Shown here: positions 23,801 to 31,731 of the stretch, piece by piece
Layout: each line of letters starts with the position of its first letter
Position numbering within the stretch: the first letter of the stretch is position 1
Virus record (IMG/VR): IMGVR_UViG_3300027782_000005
Location: 1 to 39,966 of that record
Source of the DNA: a virus
Reading direction: 5' to 3' (one strand)
DNA length: 39,966 nt
Made by a program: the position numbers and the translations under genes
Notes under the pieces: model-generated
Seen by the model: only the letters and a program-made list of their open reading frames with translations
Told to the model about the DNA's origin: nothing
The model's database searches: none

Positions 23801-25644
23801 TCACAGGCGATCTGCAACAGGCAGCGGTGGTCTTTGCTAACCGCCTAAAGCGAATTGCTTTTGAAACTGAAAATGCTCCTCTGCTTGCTCAAGACCAAGA
23901 GTTGGTAGATTCGCTTGCCGGATTAATTGCGCCTCTTAAGGGAAAGGGAACAAGTAAAACCCCATTTGGTCGCAGTCGTATTGTGTTTGATGAGATGGCG
24001 GGAATAACTGCTACGGCAGACCATCTTAATTCAGGCAGTACAACTCTTAAGTTAGCCGATCTTCTAAGCAACGACTTGTCGCTTATCTTTAAGCGGTACA
24101 CCACTTCAGTTATGGGTGCTGTAAACGAAAAGCGTTTCTTGAATGCTATGAACGAAGCGGCTACTGCTAATGGACTTAAGGGACCAATAGTTGATGGCGT
24201 TCAACAACCCTTTCAAAAATTCACTAGTCTTGATGAAGTGATGGATACGGCTAAACTTGTTGCGGGTCCTATTAACCCAAACCATGAAAGCGGCTTGCGC
24301 GAAGTCCTAAGTGCGATGCGCTTTGAACCTCTGCACTCCGGTACTGCTGAATTTAGCGATAAGGCTAAGGGCATCCTGATGTCCTACGGCTACTTGGTAA
24401 AGGGAGGACAGTTTGGTTTGGCTCAGTTGGGCGAAACCGCACGAGTTGTAGGCAGTCTTGGCTTGTTCAAAACTATTAAGCAAATGCCTATTTTGGAAGA
24501 GATGGTCACCAATTGGTGGAACCTTGACCGTCCTACACAGAACTTTGCATCATGGATTGATGCGTGGATGTCCCCTTCAACAGACCGTCTACGCCGTCAG
24601 TTTATGAATGTTGGTTTGGATATGAACGAGCGGGAGAGCAAGGGTGTTCGTGGTGGTCTTGATATGGCAGCCAACCTCCTTGCCGATGTGTCGGGTCTTG
24701 CGCCTTTGACAAGTTGGACACAGCAGTTGACGGCGGCTACAACCATGCAACACCTGTGGGAAGTAGCCAATAGAGGCGTATCTCGCCTAGATAACGCTAC
24801 CCTCAAGGGACTTGGTTTAACTTCTGATCAGTATGAAAGGCTTGTTGCTTATGTTGGGCGCAACGCTGAAATTAAAGAAGGATTCTTAGGAGAGCGCGTT
24901 GTAGGTATGGCGGCTATGGATAAGGTGGAAATGGATCTACTGCGTGACATGGTAGATCGCTGCATCCGTACTCGTATTCAAGATATGCCAACACGCGGTG
25001 ACTTCGCTAAGAGCCTATTTGGCTTTTGGGGAAGCGCGGCAACGCAGTTCAGATCCTTTAACTTGAAGGGCATAGATAACTTCCTATTGCAGAACGTAGG
25101 TCGCGTACAGCAGGGCGGTGGAAAGCGTGTGGCTGCTGAAATTGGTTCTACGTTGCTGTTCTCCGGCATCATTGCCTATGGACGTAACTACGCCGATTGG
25201 CGCTCGTACAAGAACACCTCAGATACTGAAAAGACCAAGGAACTTGAATCTACTTTGACTGCCGGAGGTTTTGTTCGTGGCGCTGTGGCAGGTCCATCAG
25301 AATTCTTTATTGCGCTGATGCTTGCTGATGGCGTGTGGCAGAACACGGTAGATCCGGATCCAATCTTCTCGCAGTATCGCTATAGCGGACAGTCCACATT
25401 TGGTTTCCCTCTTGAGGATACGCTTAAGCGCACCTATGGTTTAGGCAAAGACCTTTATGGCGCTACGGTTGCCAAAGCAACAGGATCGCGCCTGAGCCGT
25501 GACTTTACACAACGAACCCTACACTCAGCCCGGTTGTCCTTGTTTGGACAGAATCTACCCGGTCTTAAACAGTTTTTGAACGTAGCAGAATCTGAAATTG
25601 CAGATTACTACCGTCTACCCAAAACCCAACCCCGCGACAGGTAA
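20857..25644 (+). CDS. Internal virion protein D, T7 gp16-like giant ejection protein
   Basis: At 1595 aa (T7 gp16: 1318) this is the largest gene. Gly/Ala-rich hydrophobic stretches at about residues 150-275 (GLGKAVGVATDISAMMAIGAAAEPFALAGLG; ITLAGGISGVLGGAVFG) are typical of membrane-inserting ejection proteins. I do not see the N-terminal lytic transglycosylase domain of T7 gp16, so peptidoglycan crossing must rely on another protein or an unrecognised domain. The C-terminal part (FGFWGSAATQFRSFNLKGIDNFLLQNVGRV) is typical of the gp16 C-terminal region. AGGATT precedes the ATG. Confidence 0.88.
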   Translation: MADAIFGSPIFSLTPAEEARILNDEANSRQERTAWEKENDPAPFSSFIAGVRSSSVMGAGILRGIQKGLQIYDPSGSQDPLNIAKGRNEYNPATDPMSHGMDNNIDAITSDLRGIPFEEYPYVLSASSHADFKDRLDFVRMGLPEVQARMTGNVGLGKAVGVATDISAMMAIGAAAEPFALAGLGTRTSLAGKAVYEASSGLQPLAEAVTAAAETVGRTHLAFRYGALGIAEEAMFQAVKEGIDPNSNPDASEVLFNITLAGGISGVLGGAVFGRTFVRQNIQEAADDLRRMRVTDLPGGYTINVAPNWEFSSTANADGVMFARGFGTADELGVELHADWEKTGDMFIPGSRTVSNIPVTSGSFRAGTVNIGGEITRFPPYEVATAGRFIPGGKGEVARKVFAATDFAKRLFHTISEPTDLLNILRNGTSMGKIKLNVVAEEGAIRLEFAANKLKGSVAGNVDRATYESSNIGLDITTNPRTLSKRLKGVTVKVSQINEDDLVTVRNALHKAGLKELPQVGDELRFIRPGSKVKPGKMLVRGAASTVKTVVKSLEDLGIPVDQELFKKVSRGVLAAEQSRLAGKAFNTRLWEEVAKEVGNPQQAQLISEALINRVLPRFSTVDRNVLSVASRENMITAIHKGFKSKMHLDPANPKSLIFQVLEDIEKRGGTVDREMVAGVIDDLRSIVQNPPKRLNKLGRKTIDTFGRRRAVVDIINKRVQGIPGATPIEIPNNLLRRMSRNAMSPVSGSGGGGAMGIGIAGAAGSPTFENVPRVTLRVPILSNFLNQAALAMQSENGMARYMAHISFNARRVHDGVQPTTIFEHGIQIVQSTLFHFSVAYRNGSTKFAMGVKGETVTDSPTLINAMFSRFGKRNKEIAREFDERVSAVLRSGTPDAVEAVNETADGAKKLFQRLHNIAFEAGVAGFTNSAVANYLPRLWRFERIRRLTGTEEGMKDLVSLLKTSFETSGRKIVVDGVEQTITGDLQQAAVVFANRLKRIAFETENAPLLAQDQELVDSLAGLIAPLKGKGTSKTPFGRSRIVFDEMAGITATADHLNSGSTTLKLADLLSNDLSLIFKRYTTSVMGAVNEKRFLNAMNEAATANGLKGPIVDGVQQPFQKFTSLDEVMDTAKLVAGPINPNHESGLREVLSAMRFEPLHSGTAEFSDKAKGILMSYGYLVKGGQFGLAQLGETARVVGSLGLFKTIKQMPILEEMVTNWWNLDRPTQNFASWIDAWMSPSTDRLRRQFMNVGLDMNERESKGVRGGLDMAANLLADVSGLAPLTSWTQQLTAATTMQHLWEVANRGVSRLDNATLKGLGLTSDQYERLVAYVGRNAEIKEGFLGERVVGMAAMDKVEMDLLRDMVDRCIRTRIQDMPTRGDFAKSLFGFWGSAATQFRSFNLKGIDNFLLQNVGRVQQGGGKRVAAEIGSTLLFSGIIAYGRNYADWRSYKNTSDTEKTKELESTLTAGGFVRGAVAGPSEFFIALMLADGVWQNTVDPDPIFSQYRYSGQSTFGFPLEDTLKRTYGLGKDLYGATVAKATGSRLSRDFTQRTLHSARLSLFGQNLPGLKQFLNVAESEIADYYRLPKTQPRDR

Positions 25645-25665
25645 TGAATCTAAGGAGAAACCAAC

Positions 25666-27564
25666 ATGGCAAACAGTTACAAACTATATACAGGCAACAA
25701 TTCAACTACAGTTTTTGCTTTATCCGGCATTGATGGGTGGGTAAGCACCGCCTTTTTAAAGGTGTATTTGAATGATGTTCTTCAAACGACAGGGTATTCT
25801 TTTATTACCATGTCTACTGCACCTTCGGTTCAGTTTACTACGGCTCCGGGAACAGGCGTAACCATTCGTCTGCAACGGGAAACAGCAAGAATTAGCGGTA
25901 GTTTGGATTTGTCTGCATTCCAATCCAACATTATTGACTTTAGCGATGGCTCGGTTTTGACTGCCGGAGATCTTGATAAGGCAGTACAGGGGCTTGTCCA
26001 TGTAGCCCAAGAGTCCAACGACAGCGGCTCCGGTGCTTTGGGTCTTAATGTAACGCAGACCGCATGGACTGCATCAAACAAGCAGATTACTGAAATTGCT
26101 GACGGTACTGCCGCTCAGGATGCCGTTACGGTTAACCAATTCAACCTAGCAACGCTCTTTGGTGGCTCAACAATGCAGCCGGAGTTGTGGTCAATTACGG
26201 CTACGGGTGTGGCTACCTATACTCTTAGTCCTGCTCCTTCGGGACTAAACAAAGATCTGTTCTTTGTCACCATTGATGGCGTAGTGCAGCCCCCAAGTTC
26301 TTATACCTTAACGGCTACTACGATTATCTTTAGTGCCGTTGTGGCTTCTTCTAAGTTGATTAGCATTCGTAATCTTGGAGTAGCGCGGAGTCTTGTTTCT
26401 AGCGTACAGACGGCAATGATTGTTGACGGTAACGTCACTACGGCTAAACTTAACGATTCTGCGGTAACTGCTGCAAAACTTGACTCAAATAGCGTAACTA
26501 CTGCAAAGATCACAGATGCCAACGTGACCTATGCAAAGATTCAAAACGTAACCACCAACAAACTGCTTGGTCGCACTACCGCAGGATCCGGAGTGGTTGA
26601 AGAGGTTACCTGCACACCGTTGGCGCAGACCTTTCTTACTAAGACAACCGAAGCAGACCAACGCACAGCCCTTCAGTTGCAGCCGCTTGCTCTTAAGACA
26701 ACCGTAGGTACTACGGACATCGATAACGCAAGTGTTACCTTTGCCAAGATGCAAGGCGTAGGGGCTAATGTTGTATTGGGAACAACTACTGCGGGAACAA
26801 TCGGCACCCTACCAAACAGTACTTTTGGTCTGTCGTTGTTAAACACCGCAAGTGCCTCAACGGCAAAAACTACTTTAGGTATAACGCCTACTGTTGAAGT
26901 AAGAAACTATACCACCGCTTCAAATACAGTTGTAAACCACATAGAAGTAAATCTTTCAAATGCCGGGGCTTATGGTGAACTTAATAAAGAATTTGTAATT
27001 GTTTGTAATTTTACAACATCAGGTTCAAGTCCAACTACCGCAGGGCAAGATCTATACTTTTCAAATATTGACACCAACGCGGTATGGCGTGTTTCATACA
27101 ATCTTTTAAAGGTACAAAACACAGTTTCTAGTTCAGTTCCGAAACCCCAAGTAAGTACTACGGTATTTGAGACAATTTATAGGGGTGCCTCTAACGGTTC
27201 GACTTTTCCTATCTCAGGTTATATCACTCTTTTGCCTGTTCCCCATGTAACAGACGAAACCACACAAACCCAAGTCTATACCGGAGATGGCGTGGATAAT
27301 ACGTTTGCCACCGCCTCAGTCCTTGGGAGTGGCATGAACAGCGTAGACGTTAACGATTACCTTGTAACTCTAAATAATGTAGTACAACCCCCATCAGCGT
27401 ACACCATTAATTCAAGTTCAAAAGACCTATCTTTTGTAGCCGGGGCTCCGGCAGTTGGCGTTGCTATTCTAATTAGAACTATTAAGCCCACACGTTCTAA
27501 CACCTTTAATCTTTCAACCGGGTACACCTACACAAACATCATTACGGTTGAACGTATCTATTGA
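25666..27564 (+). CDS. Tail fibre protein with T7 gp17-type N-terminus
   Basis: This 632-aa fibre binds the host receptor. Residues about 1-150 form the T7 gp17 N-terminal attachment domain (SYKLYTGNNSTTVFALSGIDGW, DGSVLTAGDLDKAVQGLVHVAQES). A stalk with AKL/AKI repeats (NVTTAKLNDSAVTAAKLDSNS) follows at about 255-300. The beta unit with V-x-(L/I)-(N/D)-x-V-(L/V)-Q-x-x-x-x-Y appears three times (near residues 30, 195 and 560), suggesting internal duplication. The start has a strong AAGGAGAAACC site. The stop overlaps the next start as TTGA. Confidence 0.92.
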   Translation: MANSYKLYTGNNSTTVFALSGIDGWVSTAFLKVYLNDVLQTTGYSFITMSTAPSVQFTTAPGTGVTIRLQRETARISGSLDLSAFQSNIIDFSDGSVLTAGDLDKAVQGLVHVAQESNDSGSGALGLNVTQTAWTASNKQITEIADGTAAQDAVTVNQFNLATLFGGSTMQPELWSITATGVATYTLSPAPSGLNKDLFFVTIDGVVQPPSSYTLTATTIIFSAVVASSKLISIRNLGVARSLVSSVQTAMIVDGNVTTAKLNDSAVTAAKLDSNSVTTAKITDANVTYAKIQNVTTNKLLGRTTAGSGVVEEVTCTPLAQTFLTKTTEADQRTALQLQPLALKTTVGTTDIDNASVTFAKMQGVGANVVLGTTTAGTIGTLPNSTFGLSLLNTASASTAKTTLGITPTVEVRNYTTASNTVVNHIEVNLSNAGAYGELNKEFVIVCNFTTSGSSPTTAGQDLYFSNIDTNAVWRVSYNLLKVQNTVSSSVPKPQVSTTVFETIYRGASNGSTFPISGYITLLPVPHVTDETTQTQVYTGDGVDNTFATASVLGSGMNSVDVNDYLVTLNNVVQPPSAYTINSSSKDLSFVAGAPAVGVAILIRTIKPTRSNTFNLSTGYTYTNIITVERIY

Positions 27565-27794
27565 AAGAAACTACTATGCATACCGAAGCCGAATTAATGT
27601 TAGCGGTTGGTAGGCTTGAAGGAAAAGTAGATGCTATTCTACAAATGCAAAGGCTGCATGAAGAGCAGATCAAGAATCACGAAGAACGCCTACGCGAACT
27701 AGAGCATTCAAGATCCTTCACAATGGGCATGGCAGCCGCAATAGGCGCCGGAGTTTCGGTAGGGCTCAATTTAGCAATTAAGGCTTTCACATGA
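27561..27794 (+). CDS. Small coiled-coil plus TM protein, XhlA/holin-like (77 aa)
   Basis: Residues about 10-50 (RLEGKVDAILQMQRLHEEQIKNHEERLREL) form a heptad-like coiled coil, followed by a single hydrophobic segment at about 54-72 (TMGMAAAIGAGVSVGLNLAI). This layout matches small XhlA-type lysis accessory proteins, and the position between fibre and small terminase equals that of the T7 holin 17.5. The start is TTG overlapping the fibre stop as TTGA; an alternative is ATG 27576. It is coupled to terS by ATGA. The lysis role is inferred. Confidence 0.6.
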   Translation: MKETTMHTEAELMLAVGRLEGKVDAILQMQRLHEEQIKNHEERLRELEHSRSFTMGMAAAIGAGVSVGLNLAIKAFT

Positions 27795-27997
27795 ATAAAC
27801 ACACGCTAGAACAGATTCACGCCGCTCTTGCAGAAGAGTTGCTCCGAAAGATTTCTGACGGCTCTGCCACTTCTTCTGAACTGAACGTAGCCCGTCAATT
27901 TTTAAAGGACAACAGTATTGACTGCGTGGTTGACGCAAGTGTTCCTATGCTGAACCTCGCCAAGATCATGCCTTTTGATGAAGAAGAGGCTGCGTGA
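27791..27997 (+). CDS. terS: Terminase small subunit, T7 gp18-like
   Basis: This 68-aa protein (T7 gp18: 89) recognises phage DNA for packaging. It reads LEQIHAALAEELLRKISDGSATSSELNVARQFLKDNSID...LAKIMPFDEEE, the pattern of short podovirus TerS proteins: a helical bundle, then PFDEE. It overlaps upstream (ATGA) and downstream (GTGA) genes, forming a translational chain with the large subunit. Packaging site specificity cannot be read from sequence. Confidence 0.85.
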   Translation: MNKHTLEQIHAALAEELLRKISDGSATSSELNVARQFLKDNSIDCVVDASVPMLNLAKIMPFDEEEAA

Positions 27998-29652
27998 GTG
28001 AACTTGAACGCAAACTAAAAGACTTTAGGAACTTTGTGTTCCTTGCTTGGGATCATTTGGGGCTCCCGGAGCCCACCCCCATCCAACTAGACATTGCCTC
28101 TTATCTTCAAAAGGGTGACCGTAGGCGTGTCGTGCAAGCCTTCCGTGGGGTAGGCAAGAGTTGGCTCACGAGTGCTTATGTGGTCTTTCGTTTGCTGCAC
28201 GACCCTCGGTTGAACGTCTTGGTGGTCTCAGCGTCTAAACAACGTGCTGATGATTTCAGTACGTTTACGCTGCGGCTGATCAACGAACTGCCCCTGTGTC
28301 AGCATCTGAAGCCCCGTGAGGATCAGCGCAACTCCAAGATTGCGTTCGATGTGGGTCCTGCCCCTGCCTCTCAGGCTCCAAGTGTGGTATCTAAGGGAAT
28401 CACAAGTCAGATTACGGGTAGCCGCGCTGACTTGATCATTGCTGACGATGTGGAAAGTTTAAATAACTCAGCCACATTCGCAATGCGTGAGAAGTTGCAC
28501 ACATCTATTGCCGAATTTGAAGCCGTTCTCAAACCCGGAGGGGAGGTGATCTTTCTCGGTACGCCGCAGACAGAGCAGTCGATCTACCATAGTCTGCATG
28601 AGAAGGGCTACAACACCCGTATTTGGTGTGCTAGATACCCTGACGAACGCCTGAGAACGGCTTTTGGTGAGAAGTTGGCTTTGACCCTGAGGAATGGTGT
28701 GGAAGGCGAGGCTACGGATCCTAGACGCTTTAACAACATTGACCTCATGGAGCGCGAAGCCTCCTATGGACGCACAGGCTTTGCCTTGCAGTTCATGCTC
28801 GACAGCACCCTGAGTGACGCAGACCGTTATCCACTTAAATTGTCGGATCTCACGGTACTTGGATTAAATCCGGAGTGTGCGCCTGAGGGTGTTGTTTGGG
28901 CAACTAATACCAACAACATCGTTAAAGACATTCCCTGTGTGGGCTTTAATGGTGACCGATACTACGGACCGATGGATATCCTAGGCAAGTGGATTCCCTA
29001 CGAGGGCGGGATTATGGCTATCGACCCAAGTGGTCGTGGCGATAACGAAACCGCATATGCCGTGGTCAAGATGTTGAATGGCTTCTTGTACGTCACGGCT
29101 GCCGGAGGAGTCAAGGGTGGCTACAGCGAGGAGACCCTGTCTAAACTCGTGAACGTAGCCAAGTGTCAGAAAGTCAACAAGATTATCATCGAATCCAATT
29201 TCGGTGATGGTATGTTCACAGAACTGCTGAAGCCCTATCTTGTAAAGATTTATCCCTGCTCAGTCGAGGAAGTGCGCCACAATATCCAAAAGGAAAGGCG
29301 CATTATTGACGTTCTAGAGCCTGTGATGAATCAGCACCGCTTGGTTATTGATGCAGGGGTCATCCGGGATGACTACGAGTCCACCAAGCAGTACGCCTCA
29401 GAGAAGTCCTTGCAGTACAGCCTGATGTGGCAGATGTCCCGCATTACCCGCGCTAAGGGCGCCTTGGCTTACGACGATAGAATCGATGTCTTGTCTATGG
29501 CTGTGTCCTCGTGGGTAGAGCAGATGGGGCAGGATGTCCACCGCAAGATGCTGAATCACGCTGAAGATGAATTCCAAAAGGAAATTGACCGCTTTGTAGA
29601 CAACGCTTTAGGCAGAAAGGCAAGGGATCAAGACTCATGGATAAACATCTAG
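27994..29652 (+). CDS. terL: Terminase large subunit, T7 gp19-like
   Basis: This 552-aa protein (T7 gp19: 586) is the packaging ATPase and nuclease. Walker A is FRGVGKSW (residues 50-57) and Walker B is LIIADDVE (147-154). The coupling motif region is EVIFLGTPQTEQS. The RNase H-like nuclease has IMAIDPSGRGDNE, IIIESNFGDG and YDDRIDVLSMA, supplying the three acidic positions. The start is GTG 27994, overlapping the terS stop. T7-type terminases cut concatemers at direct terminal repeats, so the virion genome is expected to have defined ends, probably in the 32-34 kb region. Confidence 0.97.
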   Translation: MSELERKLKDFRNFVFLAWDHLGLPEPTPIQLDIASYLQKGDRRRVVQAFRGVGKSWLTSAYVVFRLLHDPRLNVLVVSASKQRADDFSTFTLRLINELPLCQHLKPREDQRNSKIAFDVGPAPASQAPSVVSKGITSQITGSRADLIIADDVESLNNSATFAMREKLHTSIAEFEAVLKPGGEVIFLGTPQTEQSIYHSLHEKGYNTRIWCARYPDERLRTAFGEKLALTLRNGVEGEATDPRRFNNIDLMEREASYGRTGFALQFMLDSTLSDADRYPLKLSDLTVLGLNPECAPEGVVWATNTNNIVKDIPCVGFNGDRYYGPMDILGKWIPYEGGIMAIDPSGRGDNETAYAVVKMLNGFLYVTAAGGVKGGYSEETLSKLVNVAKCQKVNKIIIESNFGDGMFTELLKPYLVKIYPCSVEEVRHNIQKERRIIDVLEPVMNQHRLVIDAGVIRDDYESTKQYASEKSLQYSLMWQMSRITRAKGALAYDDRIDVLSMAVSSWVEQMGQDVHRKMLNHAEDEFQKEIDRFVDNALGRKARDQDSWINI

Positions 29653-29822
29653 ATGCCGTCCTAGTGACAAAAGCCTGTGCTGCGGTTTGTAGATATGAAC
29701 AGCATCTAAGGAGTGATGAGGCTCTTGTTGCGTCTAAAGCCCTAGCAAGGGCAATGCGCGAACTTAGAGAGGAACTTCCTCCAAAGATCTTGATACAGTT
29801 TCGGAGTTCAAATGCCAAGTAA
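29637..29822 (+). CDS. Small helical protein of unknown function (61 aa)
   Basis: This short protein starts inside the terL 3' end (16-nt overlap) and ends 11 nt into the next gene. It is helical with alternating charge (ALVASKALARAMRELREELPPKIL). The ribosome-binding site is AAGGGA. It is not recognised. The chain of overlaps suggests real translation in the late operon. Confidence 0.55.
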   Translation: MDKHLDAVLVTKACAAVCRYEQHLRSDEALVASKALARAMRELREELPPKILIQFRSSNAK

Positions 29823-30045
29823 GAAGAAGCCCAATTTATCGGTAGGTCGCGGCGAGAAGTTATCCATCCCCAAGGGAGCCGGGTTAACTGCTAAGGGACG
29901 CGCTAAGTACAATCGTGAAACAGGAAGTAATCTTAAAGCCCCCACAAAGGACAAGGACAACCCAAGGCACAAGTCATTCTGTGCGCGTAGTAGTTCTTGG
30001 AAGGGCGAACGCGGCTTGGCTGCAAGAAAGCGATGGGACTGCTAA
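29812..30045 (+). CDS. Small basic Cys-containing phage protein (77 aa)
   Basis: This basic protein reads GAGLTAKGRAKYNRETGSNLKAP...HKSFCARSSSWKGERGLAARKRWDC. I have seen this layout (GAGLTAKGR...RRxSFCARxxxWxGxRxxAxRKRWxC) as a short conserved protein of unknown function in many phages. Two Cys and many Lys/Arg suggest nucleic acid binding, but no role is established to my knowledge. TAATG joins it to the HNH-like gene. Confidence 0.7.
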   Translation: MPSKKKPNLSVGRGEKLSIPKGAGLTAKGRAKYNRETGSNLKAPTKDKDNPRHKSFCARSSSWKGERGLAARKRWDC

Positions 30046-30272
30046 TGGCTAAACCAAGAGACTATAAAGACGAGTACGCTAAGTTCCAAAGCAGCACCTC
30101 CTCAAAGAAGGATCGGGCTTCTCGAAACAAGATGCGGCGTCTTATGATCAAAAAGGGAGCCGTTAGTAAGGGCGATAACAAAGACGTTGACCATAAGAAT
30201 GGCAATCCAAAAGACAATCGTATGTCTAATCTGAGAATTGTGCATCGGTCAGTAAACCGTGCAAAACATTAA
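30045..30272 (+). CDS. Small HNH-like protein (75 aa)
   Basis: The protein has DVDHKNGNPKDNRMSNLRIVHRSVNR, matching a minimal HNH-type motif (DHxxGxxxxNrxxNLrxxxxxxNr) with a basic N-terminal arm. ATG 30045 overlaps the preceding TAA by one base; an upstream frame extension to 29997 lies in the previous gene. Several phages carry HNH proteins beside terminase, where they help DNA packaging, so that role or a homing role is possible. The first His/Asp of a full HNH is not obvious, so catalytic activity is uncertain. Confidence 0.65.
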   Translation: MAKPRDYKDEYAKFQSSTSSKKDRASRNKMRRLMIKKGAVSKGDNKDVDHKNGNPKDNRMSNLRIVHRSVNRAKH

Positions 30273-30293
30273 ATCTTTTTAAGGAATTTACAC

Positions 30294-30566
30294 ATGGCAA
30301 AGGCAGAAGTTACAGTCGCTCCTACAAACACTAGTCCAACTACTGTTCCAAACAAGAACCCTATTACCACCACTACTTCTCCTTCGAGTAAGGCAGTAAT
30401 TAAGAAGGGCAACCTTTCTCAGGCTCCTATGGCTACTCGTTCGGCGAACAACACGACTTCTCCTACAGCCGCAAATAACAACCCATCGGCTACTACTTTG
30501 AATATGGATACCCTATTTAATGGGCGTGTAAACAGTCATCGTACAAATAAGACGCCTAAGAAGTAA
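30294..30566 (+). CDS. Thr/Ser/Asn-rich low-complexity protein (90 aa)
   Basis: Nearly half of this protein is Thr, Asn, Ser and Pro (TNTSPTTVPNKNPITTTTSPSS), with a basic end (SHRTNKTPKK). It looks disordered and has no recognised domain. A good TAAGGAATTT site precedes ATG 30294. Position in the late operon suggests a minor virion or assembly role, without direct support. Confidence 0.6.
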   Translation: MAKAEVTVAPTNTSPTTVPNKNPITTTTSPSSKAVIKKGNLSQAPMATRSANNTTSPTAANNNPSATTLNMDTLFNGRVNSHRTNKTPKK

Positions 30567-30576
30567 GGATTTTGCT

Positions 30577-30753
30577 ATGCCTCCTCCACCACCCTCACCT
30601 CCTCCGGCTCAAGCCCACATCAGTACGCCCCATAACATCAAAGAACATTTAGGCGCTAATGCGTTTACTTTAAAGGATGCTTCTTTACATCCTGTTAAGG
30701 ATTCGCTTAAACAGTTGTATGGCAACCGTATGAAGACGCGTAGAATTAAGTAA
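30577..30753 (+). CDS. Short Pro-rich protein (58 aa)
   Basis: This short reading frame, MPPPPPSPPPAQAHISTPHNIKEHLG..., ends NRMKTRRIK. AAGGA lies 8 nt before the ATG, and the spacing to both neighbours (10 nt each side) fits the operon. The poly-Pro start and basic end are all that can be said; no family is recognised. It is likely translated because start, site and spacing resemble those of the adjacent genes. Confidence 0.55.
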   Translation: MPPPPPSPPPAQAHISTPHNIKEHLGANAFTLKDASLHPVKDSLKQLYGNRMKTRRIK

Positions 30754-30763
30754 GGAGTTTCCT

Positions 30764-31135
30764 ATGGCTGACGCTACTCCCATCATTGTTGCAGATAATC
30801 GAACCGACAGCCTTAGTCGTTATCGAAATCAACAGGGATCCAACAATCCACAGTATCAGGGAGCCGGAGCATATAGGGCGCAACAAAGCAAAGACAACAA
30901 GAAAAATCAACTGCTAATGGCTTTGTTGCAGATGATGATGGAAGATAAGCAGCCTGAAGACAAGGCAACAGAGACTTATCAGGAACAACTAGCAGGAGAC
31001 AAGGAATCTACCCTGACTCCCGCTCTTGCTAACAACCCGGCTACTGCTCTTATGGGTCCTCAGAAGCCCAAGGCAGAGCCTAAGGATGACTTTAAAAATA
31101 TGCTCTTGGCTTTGCTACTGAAGTCTCAAGGCTAA
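30764..31135 (+). CDS. Hypothetical Gln/Lys-rich late protein (123 aa)
   Basis: This unrecognised protein has a polar, Asn/Gln-rich N-terminus (SRYRNQQGSNNPQYQGAGAYRAQQ) and two short hydrophobic, Met/Leu-rich helices (LLMALLQMMMED near residue 50; NMLLALLLKSQG at the end). The two amphipathic LL motifs may mediate self-association. The ribosome-binding site TAAGGAG is strong. It ends 2 nt before the methyltransferase-like gene. Confidence 0.6.
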   Translation: MADATPIIVADNRTDSLSRYRNQQGSNNPQYQGAGAYRAQQSKDNKKNQLLMALLQMMMEDKQPEDKATETYQEQLAGDKESTLTPALANNPATALMGPQKPKAEPKDDFKNMLLALLLKSQG

Positions 31136-31137
31136 CC

Positions 31138-31731
31138 ATGCGTGTCTTAGTTGCCTGTGAGTGCAGCGGGGCAGTCAGAGACGCCTTTGCAGCCCTAGGG
31201 CATTACGCCTTGTCTTGCGACATCAAGGAAACAGAGGAGCCGGGGAACCACCATGTGGGCGATGTGCTTGAACTCTTAAATGAGGGATGGGACATTATGA
31301 TTGCTCATCCTCCTTGCACCCACTTGGCAGTTGCAGGAGCAAGATACTTCAAAGAAAAACAGGCTAGTGGGGTACAGCAACAGGCTTTAGAGTTTGTGCG
31401 CCAACTGATGGCTGCCCCTATTCCTAAGATCTGTGTGGAGAACCCTGTTGGTGTTATTTCTACCCAAATTCGTAGACCTCATCAGCGCATACATCCTTGG
31501 CAATTTGGTCACGAAGCAGAGAAAACTACTTGTTTATGGCTTAAGAATCTGCCCCGACTACAACCAACAAATATCGTTTCTAAAGGCGAATTTGTTGTCT
31601 TAAAGAACGGAAAACGCATGACTAAGTGGCTATGTAATGCAAGCAATAGTGCGCCCGGAGTCCGCAGTACTGTTCGTAGTCGCACCTTCAAGGGCATTGC
31701 AGAGGCAATGGCAGCCCAATGGGGGATCTAG
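31138..31731 (+). CDS. Cytosine-C5 DNA methyltransferase-like protein
   Basis: This 197-aa protein has motif I-like RVLVACECSGAVRDAF, an acidic HVGDV segment, motif IV IAHPPCTHLA with candidate catalytic Cys60, and motif VI CVENPVG, the order of C5-type methyltransferases. It is much shorter than typical enzymes, lacks an obvious target-recognition domain, and has Thr rather than Gln/Ser after the catalytic Cys. It could be a compact phage methyltransferase protecting phage DNA or a divergent member with another substrate. No partner restriction enzyme is present. It overlaps the next gene by 13 nt. Confidence 0.7.
   Translation: MRVLVACECSGAVRDAFAALGHYALSCDIKETEEPGNHHVGDVLELLNEGWDIMIAHPPCTHLAVAGARYFKEKQASGVQQQALEFVRQLMAAPIPKICVENPVGVISTQIRRPHQRIHPWQFGHEAEKTTCLWLKNLPRLQPTNIVSKGEFVVLKNGKRMTKWLCNASNSAPGVRSTVRSRTFKGIAEAMAAQWGI

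Noticed and set aside
28713-28727. GGATCCTAGA within the large terminase gene as another palindrome copy
   Set aside because: Only the right half matches and it encodes a normal Asp-Pro-Arg stretch; treated as coincidence.
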